NCBI RefSeq assembly: GCF_014633365.1
Contig: NC_068349.1
Span: forward strand, 38,207,192 to 38,271,191
Direction: 5' to 3'
DNA length: 64,000 nt
Source: Diospyros lotus
Taxonomy: Eukaryota > Streptophyta > Magnoliopsida > Ericales > Ebenaceae
Each line of letters begins with the position of its first letter. Positions within the stretch are counted from its first letter, which is position 1. Under the pieces are notes generated by a model. That model was not told the DNA's origin. It worked only from the letters and a program-made list of their open reading frames with translations, and did not search any database. A program made the position numbers and the translations under genes. Below are positions 12,960 to 26,112 of the stretch, piece after piece.

Positions 12960-13700
12960 CTGTATCCAGCAAAAACAGAGGAGCAGGGAACAAGGATAAG
13001 CAATCACTGGCCAAGGCCATGAAAACGATAACCTACTTACCCATCCCGTGTCAGCCTTATATTCCATCTCGCATCATGTCCTTCTTGAATTCTTCAACCA
13101 ATTTCTATTTTCCTGTGGCCACCAAATCATCAACCTAAAATGCAACAAAAACAGCATTCTCATTATTGCCATGCTTAACATAAAAGGCTGCCTCATTTTT
13201 GCTTTTTCCTGAAATCTTTTCCACTACAGTAACTGAATTTACAAGCAGAAATACAAAAGTGATTGTCAATTTGACTATACTAAGCTCTTGGAGCTTCCTT
13301 CAACCAATGCATTGCTTCCTTCAAACTGTACACTATATTTTCCCCACCTTCAATCACAAATCCTGGATTGTTCAACACAAACTTCCTTTTTCAATTCTCC
13401 AATCAAGAGAGAGCAGATTTCATGTCAAGTTGATAAAACAACCAGCCTTTGTGTTGCCGATGCAATGATAAATTCATAGCACCCAAGCCAGCTGCCAAAG
13501 CAAATGTTTCTTTATAATCAATACAACTTTGGTGTATAACCCTTTGTAGCTACCCTTGCCTGAGTTCTTCACACAAAACCATTTGTATTATGCTTCACTT
13601 TAATAAAAACATTTCACACCAGTCACTTTATGTTCTAGCTTGTTAACTAACTGCCTTGTCTTGTTCTTCTAAATAACCTTGCCGTTGCTACCATGGCTCA
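12960..13700 (-). pseudogene. Decayed Ty1/copia reverse-transcriptase fragment
   Basis: Read on the minus strand with several frame changes and stops, the region gives RVATKGYTPKLY, a segment like QLDMKSA, and SLKEAMHWLKEAPRAWYSQI. These line up with the copia reverse-transcriptase blocks RLVAKGYTQK, QLDVKSAFLNG and GLKQAPRAWYSRID. It is an old retrotransposon fragment with no function; boundaries are approximate. Confidence 0.65.
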
Positions 13701-14406
13701 CCCTCTATTTTTTAATAGCAGGGAAATTTTTACTACAAATGATGAAGAATAAGACAAACTATTGAAAACAAGGGATTTTTTTATACATTCATCCATACTA
13801 TCAAATTTATAAATATGCAAAGATGTATGCCCTTAATAAATCTCCTAGGGCTACTCAATATCTTGGGAGTCTTCTCATATAATTTTTCAATCTTATAGGA
13901 CTTGAAATCCCAATGCTACTAAAACTCTAGCTGAACCCCCTTCACCACAAAACTTTCAAATAAATGACACAGGTAATTGAACTTCAATTTCCAAGTATAA
14001 AATAAACCAAGAAGCAGAACCAGGAGGTGGAAGACTAGAATGAATTACTAGTTATAAGGATAAGCCTCTTTACACATCTGCCAGCACAAACCATATGTTG
14101 CCTCGCAGTTTCTGCCCGAATCTTGCCTACCTGTTCAATCTGAAATGTTCTACAGTGAAAGCTTGTACTATCACATCTGGCAAGCAAATTGAATCTTCAC
14201 TAAAACAGAGAATGAAAGTTCTTTATAACGCTGCAGCGTATTGGGGAAGCAATGCATGCATTGGTAATGATATCTAAAGGGCCAGGATTCCTCATTACTT
14301 CCAACTATTTTATCTTGCCAGATATGAAGTTGCTGTTAAAATATAGCTTGAGATTCCATAATTGGATAAATCACCACTGCTAGTGTGGGTAACCAATCTG
14401 ATGCTC

Positions 14407-17400
14407 TCACCAAGGTCGCCCTTTTCCTCCAAGCCGCCGAGCCAACTCCCAGTCCTTTCTCACTGTGAGAAGAAAAGCCAAAAAAAAAAAAAAAAATTTA
14501 GGTCTCATTAATGCTAATAAAAATAGCAGATCACCATTGTTGAAAAAAGATCTAAACTGAACATAAATTGCGGGCCACAAATGAACATCAGGATATCATT
14601 TCAAAGAACACTTATTTGAGGACTCAAACTGCAAAGCCTAGATCTGTAGTATGCATTTCTCCAACACCTTTATGTTGGAAATGTGGAGCCTGATTCCATT
14701 ATGATACCTACGCAAAGCAGGTACGGAGCCCCTCAAAACCTAAATAGGCTCAAATTAGGAGTTCTATTTTTGCCCTAATTTTCATATATAAATATGTGAG
14801 TTAATTCTTATAATTGTAACATTCTCAAATAGCGAAAAAACATCTAGCGCGGCCACGGACATAAGCATTCTTTGCCGAACCACGTAAATAGGTCATATGT
14901 GTGTGATTTTGTTCCAAGTTTTCTTATCGGTTGATTCATTCCCTAACACTATCCATGTTCAAGAAATATGCAAAGAAGAAATAAATGAAAAACTTAAAAC
15001 TGTGACCAGGATAGGATAATGTTTTTTATCAAATAAACAGCAACAGCTTAAATTCTTCTGCACTTAAGATTCACACCTTACAACTGTTAAATATGATAAT
15101 TCGAACCCCCCCCCCCCCCCCCAACTAATAACTGGGGAATTCTTAGATAAGTTCCTATTAGATGCACAGAAATCCCTCATGCAATAACATGGATGCATGC
15201 CTTGAAAACAAAATGCAACAGAGATTGACTGATCAAAACACTAGTTGACTTGTGATTGTTGATGAAGCCCTTAGATGTGTGATGGTAAAAATATCCGGGA
15301 AATTTAAAGTTGTGTGCTTTCCTTCTTTAGACATTCACGGGTCATATACATTGAACTTGGATACTTTTCTTGAAGAATATAGAAGCCAAACATCCAAGGA
15401 AGACAACATATTCATACAATCACTAAAACTCTCAAGATTTCTCTGCTAAACATTCTCTCTGCAAGTAATTCCTATTCTCTTGTGCCAAGAATACCAAAAG
15501 AGATTGATCTTGAGCTGAAGTTATATCAATCTAACAGAGAATTTTCAAGCATATTGATCTTACAGATTCTGCTATAAAGTTTATTGTTTTACATTTCTTA
15601 AATTTGCTGTACTGTTTTATTTATTATCTGTCCATTAGAGTGGGCATGCTTGTAATATTGATACACTAATTATATTGGTTTGGAGAGGCAAGTGGTTACT
15701 TCCCACTGGGCTTGTGTGCCTGCCTAGAGTCTGGGAATCTAGGGGTGTACAAGATTATGAGGTGAACTTGGGTGAAACCTCATGGGCAGTAAGTAGAACG
15801 CAAGATTAGTTGGATCTTGTTGAATGGACGTAGGGGCGAGTGGCACTGAACCACTATAAATACTGTGTTCTCTTGTGTGTGATTGTTGTGCAGATTGTGC
15901 AGTGTATTGTTTATGTTTTGCAATGCATTTGCAATCATCCATAAAATGTAGAAATAATTAATAAATAATAATAAAGTACCAAACAGGGTATATCGTGGGC
16001 AGCAACAGAAGGTCATCCAAACGCCTTACTGTTGGGTGATCAAGCAGTAAGGCTCCACAAAAATTGAGGACACGTTTCTCTTCAAAAGGGGGAGATTAAT
16101 AGGATATTTAGTTTTGATTTACTTTATTTTATTTAAATTTAGATTCTTAATTTTTATTACTTTTATTATTTTGTTGAGATAATTGTAGTTAGGATAATTA
16201 TCTTTTCGTTGGGACTTCAGATAATAGACAGGCTTATGACGTAATCAGATTTTAGCTTTGATTATTTGAAAAAAGATTTTGCTCATTATCTCCTCCATTC
16301 CATCCTCTTCTCTTCTTCTCTTCTTCAAGAGGATGGAATTATCTCTGGTACTTCTTATAAAAAGTTATAAATATAATGGATTTATCTACATATAACTCAA
16401 AGCTGTAACATTTTGCAGAGGTATACCAGAACTCTTTGAATTTAATTAAACAAGTTTTCTTTTTCTGTCAAGGTTTTAATTTTAACTAACTAATGCTTTC
16501 GCTCATAACCACTAAGAACAAACAAGCACATATCAGGAGAAGATATAATAAATATCTCCAAGAATTAGTATCGATTTAATCTCACTTACTGAGTGTCACT
16601 CGCTTTGCATGGATTGTACATAGCATTGCATCTTCAAACAAACGAACTAAATAATCTTCCGCTGCCTATTAAAGTGAACAACAAAAAGTGACCAATATTA
16701 AGTGCAACAAGCATGCATCATTTATATCAAATAGTGACTGCAATAGTTTGTGAAAGCATAAATCCATAAAGTAGAAAAGGCATCAAGGCAGGTCTGGGAG
16801 GATAAGACATTATGAAGTTTAACTTATGTAAGTGAGGTTTCCATCCATGGTTTGAACCCATGACCATAGGTTGCAATGCAGCTATATGGTTGTCCACATC
16901 ACCATTATAATCCCCATATATGCCAAAACCAAGATGTCAAGTAGAACTTAAATCGATAAAATAGTCTTTTAAAAAATGAGCCAGCTCCAAGAAATGCAAT
17001 TATTATAGTAAGAAATATCTTTCAGTATTTCATATCTAACTGATATATCAATTTCAGGCATTTGTGTTGGGAAACAATATGAACAAAAGTTCCAAATATC
17101 GCTTTAGAAATGTATATTCATATTAATTTTATTGTAATATTATATCTCATTTCATTTCTTCAAACTTGTAATTAGTTTTAAGCATGTCAAAGGACATATA
17201 GGATATCATACCCAAGTGGCTGAATCTGAAAGTGAAGAAGTAGAGAGTAGATTACAACCAAACCTGCAGTTGTTTAAGTCAATCTTACAGACTTCACTGT
17301 TGTTTAAAGTTATTATTCAGGTTCCTACAATTTGTTTGTTATTTTATGGACATCCCTGTGGAAAAAGTATCTCTCGAAATTATTTACTGAAACTAAAGAA

Positions 17401-20400
17401 ACAAGCATTACATGAGGCCTTGAATTTTGTGCCAAAATCACCTCAGATCTAGTGTTGTGTATGTGTTGGATTTTCTATGACCAGCAAAGACAGAACTGAA
17501 ATAGAATATAAGTCTATTATGATGTGTCATCCTACAATATATGCCGATGAATCCTGATTGTTTTAAGGATGAATCCCAAGTTCAAGGTTTCATCCACTTA
17601 GTTCCTTAACAGATTCTTGAGTTCAAAGGTTATCCACTTAAGATCAAATGTGAGTTCTGAGCTCAAGGTCTATCCACTTAGTTCTTGTTTGTTTCTTAAG
17701 TTCAAGATTGCCTACTTAGTTTCCAAACAACCATGGTGTGTTAGCACTATGTAAAGGTTCAAATCTTGAAAGAACCATTTCTTGTGTGCAGGCATCCTAG
17801 GTGCCTGTAAAACTGAGATGCAACAATGCTTAATTTAAATCAAGTGGGGGATTGTTGGAAAATGATTTAATTAGGTACATGATTGAAATTAAGTGCATTA
17901 CTTTAAATTAATGAGTTGGAAACCCAATAGGCTTGGCCATCCAAAGAGACATAAATTAACTAAGAACTTCAAAAGACATCTATAAATTAGGAAGACATTC
18001 ATAAATTAAGAAGCCCAAAACGTTTACCATGAAATATAACAACATTCACAATGGAAATATCTAAAGCCAACCATTAAAATAGTGAGCCATAGTTCTGAAA
18101 GGCGATAGGCGCATTGAGGTGCAAAGGGTCCTGGAGCCCGAGGCGCAAGGCGCACCTTTGTGAAAAAAAAAAAAAACTCAAAATCTGATAAAATCATAAA
18201 CAACTATCAAATTATCAATAATAACACATGCATATCATTCATGATTCATCATCTTCAAATTCTAAACTAACAACATCAAAGTTGATTCATTCATCATGCA
18301 AATTCTAAACTAGAAACATCATCAAAGTTCAAACTCAAAGTCTCAAACATTGTAAAAATACTATATATAATATACAAACATAAATATATTATGTCTATAT
18401 AAAAAAATTTAAAAATAAAGCTTCAGTGATGGCTTCGGAGACCAAGTGTGTTGGGGATGATTCAACACTCCACCAATTTGCTAGGGTGTTGAATCACATG
18501 TGTGATGAACTCAGCAGATCACTGGGTTCATCTCATCCCAGTGACCTGGTGGGTCCATCTAATTTCATTGCCACTAGAAAAATTAGAAGCAGAAGATAAA
18601 ATCCAGATTTGATTTCATTCCTAAAAGCCAGATCTTCTGGGTTCAAATCAGAAGAAGAAGTGGTGGTGGTGGTGGCAGCAAGTCACAATGAAGGTGAATG
18701 ACAGCAGCGGCAGTAGATGTCGCAGCGTTGGAACAGAGAAAAGAAAGGGGAAGAAATCAGATCCAGGAAGAATAAGAAGAACAAGGAAGAAGAAGAAGAA
18801 GAAGAAGAAGAAGAAATTAGACAAGATGATGGTGGACAGTGAGGTGGGGGCAGTGTTTGCAGAGACAGAAGAGAGAGGATTAAAAAGAGAGAGTTGGTGG
18901 CTTTTTTACATCCAGGGCAAAATCATCCAAACAATGCAAAAAATTAAAGGCAAAATTAACATCTATGCAGTAGGCCAAAGATGTTAAAGGCATGCCTCAC
19001 GCCCCGGCACCTCGTCGTCCAAGGCGCGCGCCTCTAGGAAAACACATTGCCTCGGCCCAGTCAAAGCGCCGAATTGGCGCCTTAAGGCGCCTTGCACCTA
19101 GGCGCGCCTTTAACATCTATGTAGTGAGCATCTAGATAAGAGGTTGAGAAGTACTTGGCTCCCCTCAGTTAGTGCAAAACTGTGAGGGAACAAGATTGAA
19201 TCCAAGCTTAATTTTAATCCCAAAGATAGAGTTGTTGGATCCCTTGCACAGTGGGAGGCTCTGACTATCTTCACAAAGCTAATTGAGCCTCTTAGCAAAA
19301 GTTTTGACATTGGTTCCAATTCTGGTCTTTCCTAATGACACTAGTAACAATTCCAGTTTTCGTCCCTTGCACAGTGGGAGTCTCTGACTATCTTCACAAA
19401 GCTAATCAAGCCTCTTAGCAAAAGTTTTGACAGTAGTGCCAATTCTGGTTTTTCCTGACGACACTAGTAACAATTCCAATTTTCTAACATGAATGTATAA
19501 AGTGTCCATTTGATTCCATGAATCTTTGGTCTTGCTTCTTCCACCAGAGGTCAAAGAAAGGGTCATGTTAAGGTTCACCATGTAAAGGTTCAAACCTTAA
19601 AAGGTACCTTCACTTATGCACATTACTTCCTAGATGTCCATAAAACTGAGGTGCAACAATGTTTTAGTTAAATCAAGTGGGAGATTGTTGAACAATGATT
19701 TAAATTATATACATTAGGTAAGTTAAGCACATTAGTTTAAGTTAATGAGTTGGAAACCCAATAGGTTTGGCCACCCAAGATGATAAATTAGGAACTCCAA
19801 AAGACATCATAAATTAGGGGGTCCAAAAGATTTGCCTTCAAATACAAAAACATTCATAGGGGGAAAAGAAAAACATTATTGGATATTGGGCATCTAGATT
19901 TGAGGTTAAGAAGTACTTGTTTGAATCCTGGTATTTTCTAACAACACTAGTTTCAATTTTGTTTTTTATAACAAGGTTAAATGTCTAGCATGTTTTAAGT
20001 AAGTTGAGATGTTTCTTTTAGTTTAATTATGTTCTTAAAAGGATGTACACTGGATTTGTTTGCTTTTGGATTTAATGGTGCAATGAAAGATGAGGATAAA
20101 GAGACCATTTAGTCCCAAATAAACAGGAAACAGGAAGTTGATCGTTAAAATGGGCTTAAAAACACTTGACACTGAAGCTGGATATGTCATTAGTTTGAGT
20201 AAACATTTGATAATGTCCATAGAACTCTAGACAGTTTCTTTGCAACTACCAACAGATGCCTCGGTTTGGTTGACAGTCAGCTAGATGCTGTCAACACTTA
20301 GCTTGAAAAAGTCAACAGCCTAAATTGGACAATTGACAGATTTTGGGAATTGTCAACAATTTACAAAATTTGACGGAGAAACCAAGAGTTCTGGTTTCAC

Positions 20401-23400
20401 CTGTTGAGATATAAAGCTGTATGCTATCAACGAGGAGACAGGACTACAGACAATCTTGATGAAACTATCAACAGATTTAAGACAGAATACAGTAACTGTG
20501 ATGGTTCAGTGAAAATTGAAGTAGGAAACAAGAGATAAATCACTAAGGGTCCTGAGAGATGATTTAAGTGGTCTTATAGTAAGTCATAAAAGTAAGTGAT
20601 TGAATTTTAAATAAGCCAACAACTCAACTAATGGAATTTAAACAAGTGGCTAATATTGAATGGGCCCCACCAAGAATTGCACGGGCCCATGTTTAAGTGG
20701 GCTGTGATTAGTAATGAGCAATTCAGTACATAGCAGGGCATGTGAAAAAGAAAATGAAAGCCTAAATGCTGTAATATTTAATACAAGAGACTTTCCCTTG
20801 CAATTTCTCATAAATAGGTTGCAAAAGCAGATCCTATAAGGGCGGGGTCCAACAGCATGCATTATAAGAGTAGGACCTAGTCCACAATTTTTACAAAATA
20901 AAGTGGGCTTCCTAATCACATGAGATTGTTGGAACAAACATTATGAACCTACTGAGAATGGTTAAGCATTGATTCTTGTATGCAAAAAGTTAATATCCAA
21001 AATGTATTTTCTTTATAGGTCAGCAAATAGTTGCATTTCATTTAAATAAAGTATGTTCTACATGCTATGACAGACCAACAAATACATTAAGACAATTTAA
21101 GATGATTTTGAGAACACGCATTGTGGGAAAGTTAATCGCAGCAAGCTTTAAGTGCAGGAAACAAGAAAGAGAGAGGGGGAGAGAGAGAGAGAGATGATCA
21201 AAAGATAAGAGGAAAAGGGAAAACTAGAATGACTAATTAGTCTTTGATGGTCAATTAGAAAGTGATATGCCAGCAGCATGACAACAGAAATGTGAGACTT
21301 GCAGGAAATTAAGAGTGAAATCACAAGGAACTCATCCCTTATAGATGCCGATGTGATGGTAAAATCATAATGCTGTAAGATACTAATTACTGCTTATGTT
21401 AGTTATCAGTTGCTTGTTGCTGGTTAAGGTTTTTTTGTGATTGCTGCTTATGTTAGTTTATCAGTTGCTTGCAGCCGATTAAGGTTTTTTGTGAGTGTGT
21501 GGACACAAAAAAAAAACTATACTTTTGATCAAAAATTCAAAATGATGAAGATGAACTACAAAAAACTTTGGAAATTTAAACCAAGCTCCTGCATTATACA
21601 GCAACGAAAAAATACAAAGTGAGATAATTATGTATTAATCCAATCAATACTATCTGAGCTACTTGTAATATTGGAATGAACAATGCACAAACTCCAAAAG
21701 CATTTGGATATCTGAAGCCTCAATGGTTTATTTATATTAACTAGAACAATACTTGCTTGATTGCCACGGACTAAGAGGATACTAACTAAAACAAGGACGA
21801 GTTTGAGAACAAACTTAAGGAAGTAAACGCACCAACTAAGTCTAAAGATATAATCATTACACATCACCACCACCTATTTAGATGCACTGATTTGTGGGAA
21901 CACTTCCATGCACTAATAAAGTGGAAAAGCTTACAATACCTCCTGAATTGCCACTAGAGCTTCAGCTGTCCACCGGCTGATTTCAGGGGCAAAAAAGTTA
22001 CTAATCTCTTTCACCTACAGAAGAGAAGACCAGTATAAGTTAAGGCAGTTAAAGCAAATAATAAGATCAGATGTATGCAAACAAACAAATATCAAACACC
22101 AAAAACAAGACGCAAAGCCTTACTCCCACTAGATCTGGTTGACTACATGGATTCAACTTGTGACCATATCGTTTGTAAACTCGTTATAACCCATGTTGTG
22201 CAAATAGTAAACACAACAAGAAAACATGTGGACAAAATTAGATTTAAAATTCTAATATTCATATAGGGATGAGTTGACACGCACTTGAAGGCATCCTAAG
22301 AGAGTTTTCCACGACACTGCTATATAAAGGGATTAGATAACATGACTACATGGTATAAGAATTTTGCTAAACCTTCCATTCATTAACCTCATAAAAAAAT
22401 GGGTTTTTTGTGAAACTCCTACAATTTGGGCCTGAACAGGCAAGCATACAGGTTGAACCCCTGCTATCCTCCTATTGTAGAAACAACAAATTTTCAAATA
22501 CAAGGGCCTAATTCCAGAGCATGTCTTGCTAATAGTGAAAATGTGGATCATTTCGTATGCAAAACCAGAAAGATAATCTGGTGCCTGTGTGCTCTGAAAA
22601 TTGACTTCATAAAGAATGGATTTAAAATTGCTGGAATTTGGAAAGAGCGTACTATTATATGGTTTTCTTTCAAATGAAGATAAACATCACACATATTAGT
22701 AACAGTACATATCAGGAACATAGGGCCTTAGTATTTTCTAATGCCCCTAATCTCTGTTGTTGAAGTTATTTTCCTGATCCCGTAGATACTGTGCCAGTCC
22801 TTATAAATGTACATTTCCATAAAAACATGTGTCCCATATATAGCTATCAATCATTCAAAGTCCGGTAGTTTGAATAAGGCCCCACAATACAGGTAATCAT
22901 TATATGGTTGGATTAATACTGCAAGTTTCATCACTTACACCAACTCTAGTTAACCAATATACTTGGGGAGAAGAAAATATTTGTTTCAAGTGGCAGAGTA
23001 GCTGCACTTATCCTATTTTTTTGTGCACGTTATCATTCAATATTAATAGTGGCAGGTACAGTAAGCTTAGCCAGTATGAATTTTGCTAAAATAAAGATTA
23101 TGATTAGTTTAAATATGCGATTGAAATGATATCCCAATGCCAACTCAAATTAGATATAGAGTTAGAAATTAAGGAATGGGATTATTTTGTCTTTGAGATT
23201 GATCTTTGTATAAATATGACTTAAAGCAGCCATTATGATATATAGAAAATACAGAGTTTATTTTCTGGTCATCTTTCTCTAACTTGGTATCAGAGCCACC
23301 CCTCTAGTTTTGTCTTTTTTCTATGAGGATCAACTTTCCGATCATTCAGCTTCTTTGTTCTGGCCATTTTTCAATCCTATGGTTTTTTTTTTTTTTTTTT

Positions 23401-26071
23401 GCATTCTGTTCTACCTTATAGAATATAAGAGCATAAATAGAAATAATTGGCAAGCTAGAATTGATGTAGCCAACCCCGTATAATGGATGGAGGCTTGGTA
23501 TGTTGTTGCAGTTCTGCATTTTGTTCTGCTGTCTTTTTCAACCTCCTCTTATCCCCTCATTCAGATCAACAAAGCAAAGATAATCCAATAAATCGTGTTA
23601 TCCTCAACAGTGAACCAGTTAGCAGCAAATCCCAAGTTCCCAACTCATACTATACCTTTTCTAGTGAAAGATTCAACGTCTTTGGTTGTCCAGAAATCAA
23701 AGATTCACTCTCTCCCCAATTTTTTTCTGTGACAACGCCATTTATTACCCACGCCAGCAACAATTCCTTGTATAGCTTCTCTTGCTTTTATCAAAGACTT
23801 CTGACTCTCCCTTTTCTTTCAGAACAACAAATTAACTTCCATCTCTTACTGGTGACTTGGTTATTCTAGAGACACTACAAATATGCAGGGATCACCTCTG
23901 GTCCCTGTTATCATCTCGGAAAGATCCTTCCTCTTGTTCTTGTCATTGCTCTAGCCAAACCATACATTTGATTGATTCTAGCAGATAACATCATCCTATC
24001 TGTGCATGCAATGTGATTATTTCTCAGTGTTTTAAAACACACTAGGCACTAGTCGAGCACCAGATGGGGGCCTAGCAGCTAGGCAGCTCCAAGCAACAAG
24101 GATGAAGATGGACATAGGTACCGGAGGAAGAAGAGAGAGAACTAGCAAGGAGAGAACGGCCCAATCGGCGGCGAGAGAGAGAGAGAGAGAAACAATGAAA
24201 TCAGCGACGAGAGAGAGAGAGAGAGAAACGATGAGATCGGCCGTAGCGACAAGTCCACGAGAGACGACCTAGGCGGTGCGCGCTGAGAGAGAGAACAAGA
24301 AAGCGATGACCGACGAGAGAGAGAAAAGGAAAGATTAATCGGCCCAGGCTGCACGCGACCCAGGCGGCTAGGCACCAATCAGGCCCAACGCCTAGGGGTG
24401 CCGATTTGCACTTAGTCAGGGCCACCTAATGCCTAGGCCGCATTTTAGAACACTGTTATTTCCTTTCTTGGTCACGAAGCTTCCTCTGCTGCTATTTGAT
24501 TGTTTCTCCTACATAGATAATCTTCGAGTGACACACAACCCTAAAACCCTAAACCCTGTGTCACTCCTCCCATTTGTTTCGATCGTAACTACTGCCTACC
24601 TTAAAGAATTTCAAACTCAAATTTGAGTGTAATTGGGCAAAATAAAGTAATTGGAGACAAATGAAGGAATTAGAAGGGGAAATGGGTAAAATGACCCCAG
24701 AGGTAAAATGGTCATTATTGGATATGAGCCTTCGAGGTCCAAAACATCCTCAAATGACTTAGAGAAGCCTAATGATCAAATTTGGGGGTGCAAGTTGAGG
24801 TTTTAAGGCATTAAAAAGTCAGGATACCCCTTAAACATGATTAAAACTGTAGAATGCAATGAAATAATGATCAATAGTAACAGGGAAAACCTAAAATACC
24901 CAGTGAAATTGTAAACAGTTTAGGGCAGGACTCAAAAATTGGGTGGAGCTGTGAGAAAGAAATTTGGGTTTTATGGCAAATTGGGTGGAAGGAACTGCTC
25001 TATGAAATAGTGTCTTGCTAAAATCTAAGCTCCAAGCCAAGTGTTGCTGAGCATTGAGTCACGCAAACCAGGCAGTAAATCAGTAAGAAAAGAGGAAAGG
25101 ATTCTTTCTCCTTGCGTGACTATCATTCAGCTCATGAGATTATCCGTTTCTCACAGGTTAGATGTTGCTGCCGGGTGAAATTCTACCGACAGTGTTTTGT
25201 CACATATTACTACTTCGTTTTTCTTTGTGCATTTTGGTTTCAGCATTTACACGCCTCTTGTTAATGATGTAAGAAATGTAGTAAGATGGTTTCAACACCT
25301 TAGTTTCTATTGTTGGTGGAAGAGATTGTGTTCCAGCGTCACCTCTGGTGTTGCTATGTGTTTGGACAGTGACTGAAAAAGTTACTTTAACAATAAAATT
25401 ACCTGATATGGTATTGTCAAAAGCGTTTATGCAGTTAATACTGACCATTAACAACATAAATGAATTTTCAAACAAACACGTATGAGACTACCAATTATTT
25501 CACAATAATAAAATCATGAGAGAGAGAGAGAGAGAGAGGTGTTACAGTTCTTATGAAAGGAGCAGCTGGAATGAGGAGTTTCCAGGTCTTCTGGAAATGC
25601 CGGATCTCGCGAAGCGCCACCGTCCCTTGCCTATACCGCCTCTTCTTCTTCCCTGACTCATGTCTTGTACCTGAAAAACACCAAATGCTCAACTCCCAGC
25701 CCCAGATAACACCATTGCAAAAGAAAAATAGACAAACAGGAAAAAGACCCTCACTCAACGGCTCACCCCGGGGGCTTCTTCTCGTAGGTGCCTGATAAAA
25801 GGGAAAACAACAAAATTCATAATCGTTGGTAACTTCTACATATATGCACGCGTACAGATTATATGCACATATATTCAGCTGCAGAGATAACATTAGAAGG
25901 AGGCAAAGAGACAGTACCGAAGGTGTTGCAGCAGGCGGTGGTGTGCTGGTTGCTGCAGATGTGGCTTTCGAAAGAGTAGGGGGGGGGGGGGGGGGGGGGG
26001 AGGAAGAGAGAGAGAGAGACAGTTAGGGTTTGAATTGAACAGAAAATAGTAATAGCAGCAGCAGCAGCAGC

Positions 26072-26112
<41 letters not shown>

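Larger units (their letters stand above)
10069..14406. other. Gene-free intergenic region between the R3-MYB and CENH3
   Basis: The first part should hold the promoter of the minus-strand R3-MYB gene. The rest is AT-rich DNA with short duplications, simple repeats ((GGGCA)n near 10561, (TGTA)n near 10790, (GCTA)n at 12534-12556) and a decayed copia fragment. I find no intact gene. Confidence 0.55.

Noticed and set aside
18688..18987. 99-residue Lys-rich frame
   Set aside because: It comes from a (GAA)n tract within a foldback-like element in a CENH3 intron.
24539..24560. Telomere-like CCCTAAA repeats
   Set aside because: Only two or three imperfect units; too short to be an interstitial telomeric array.
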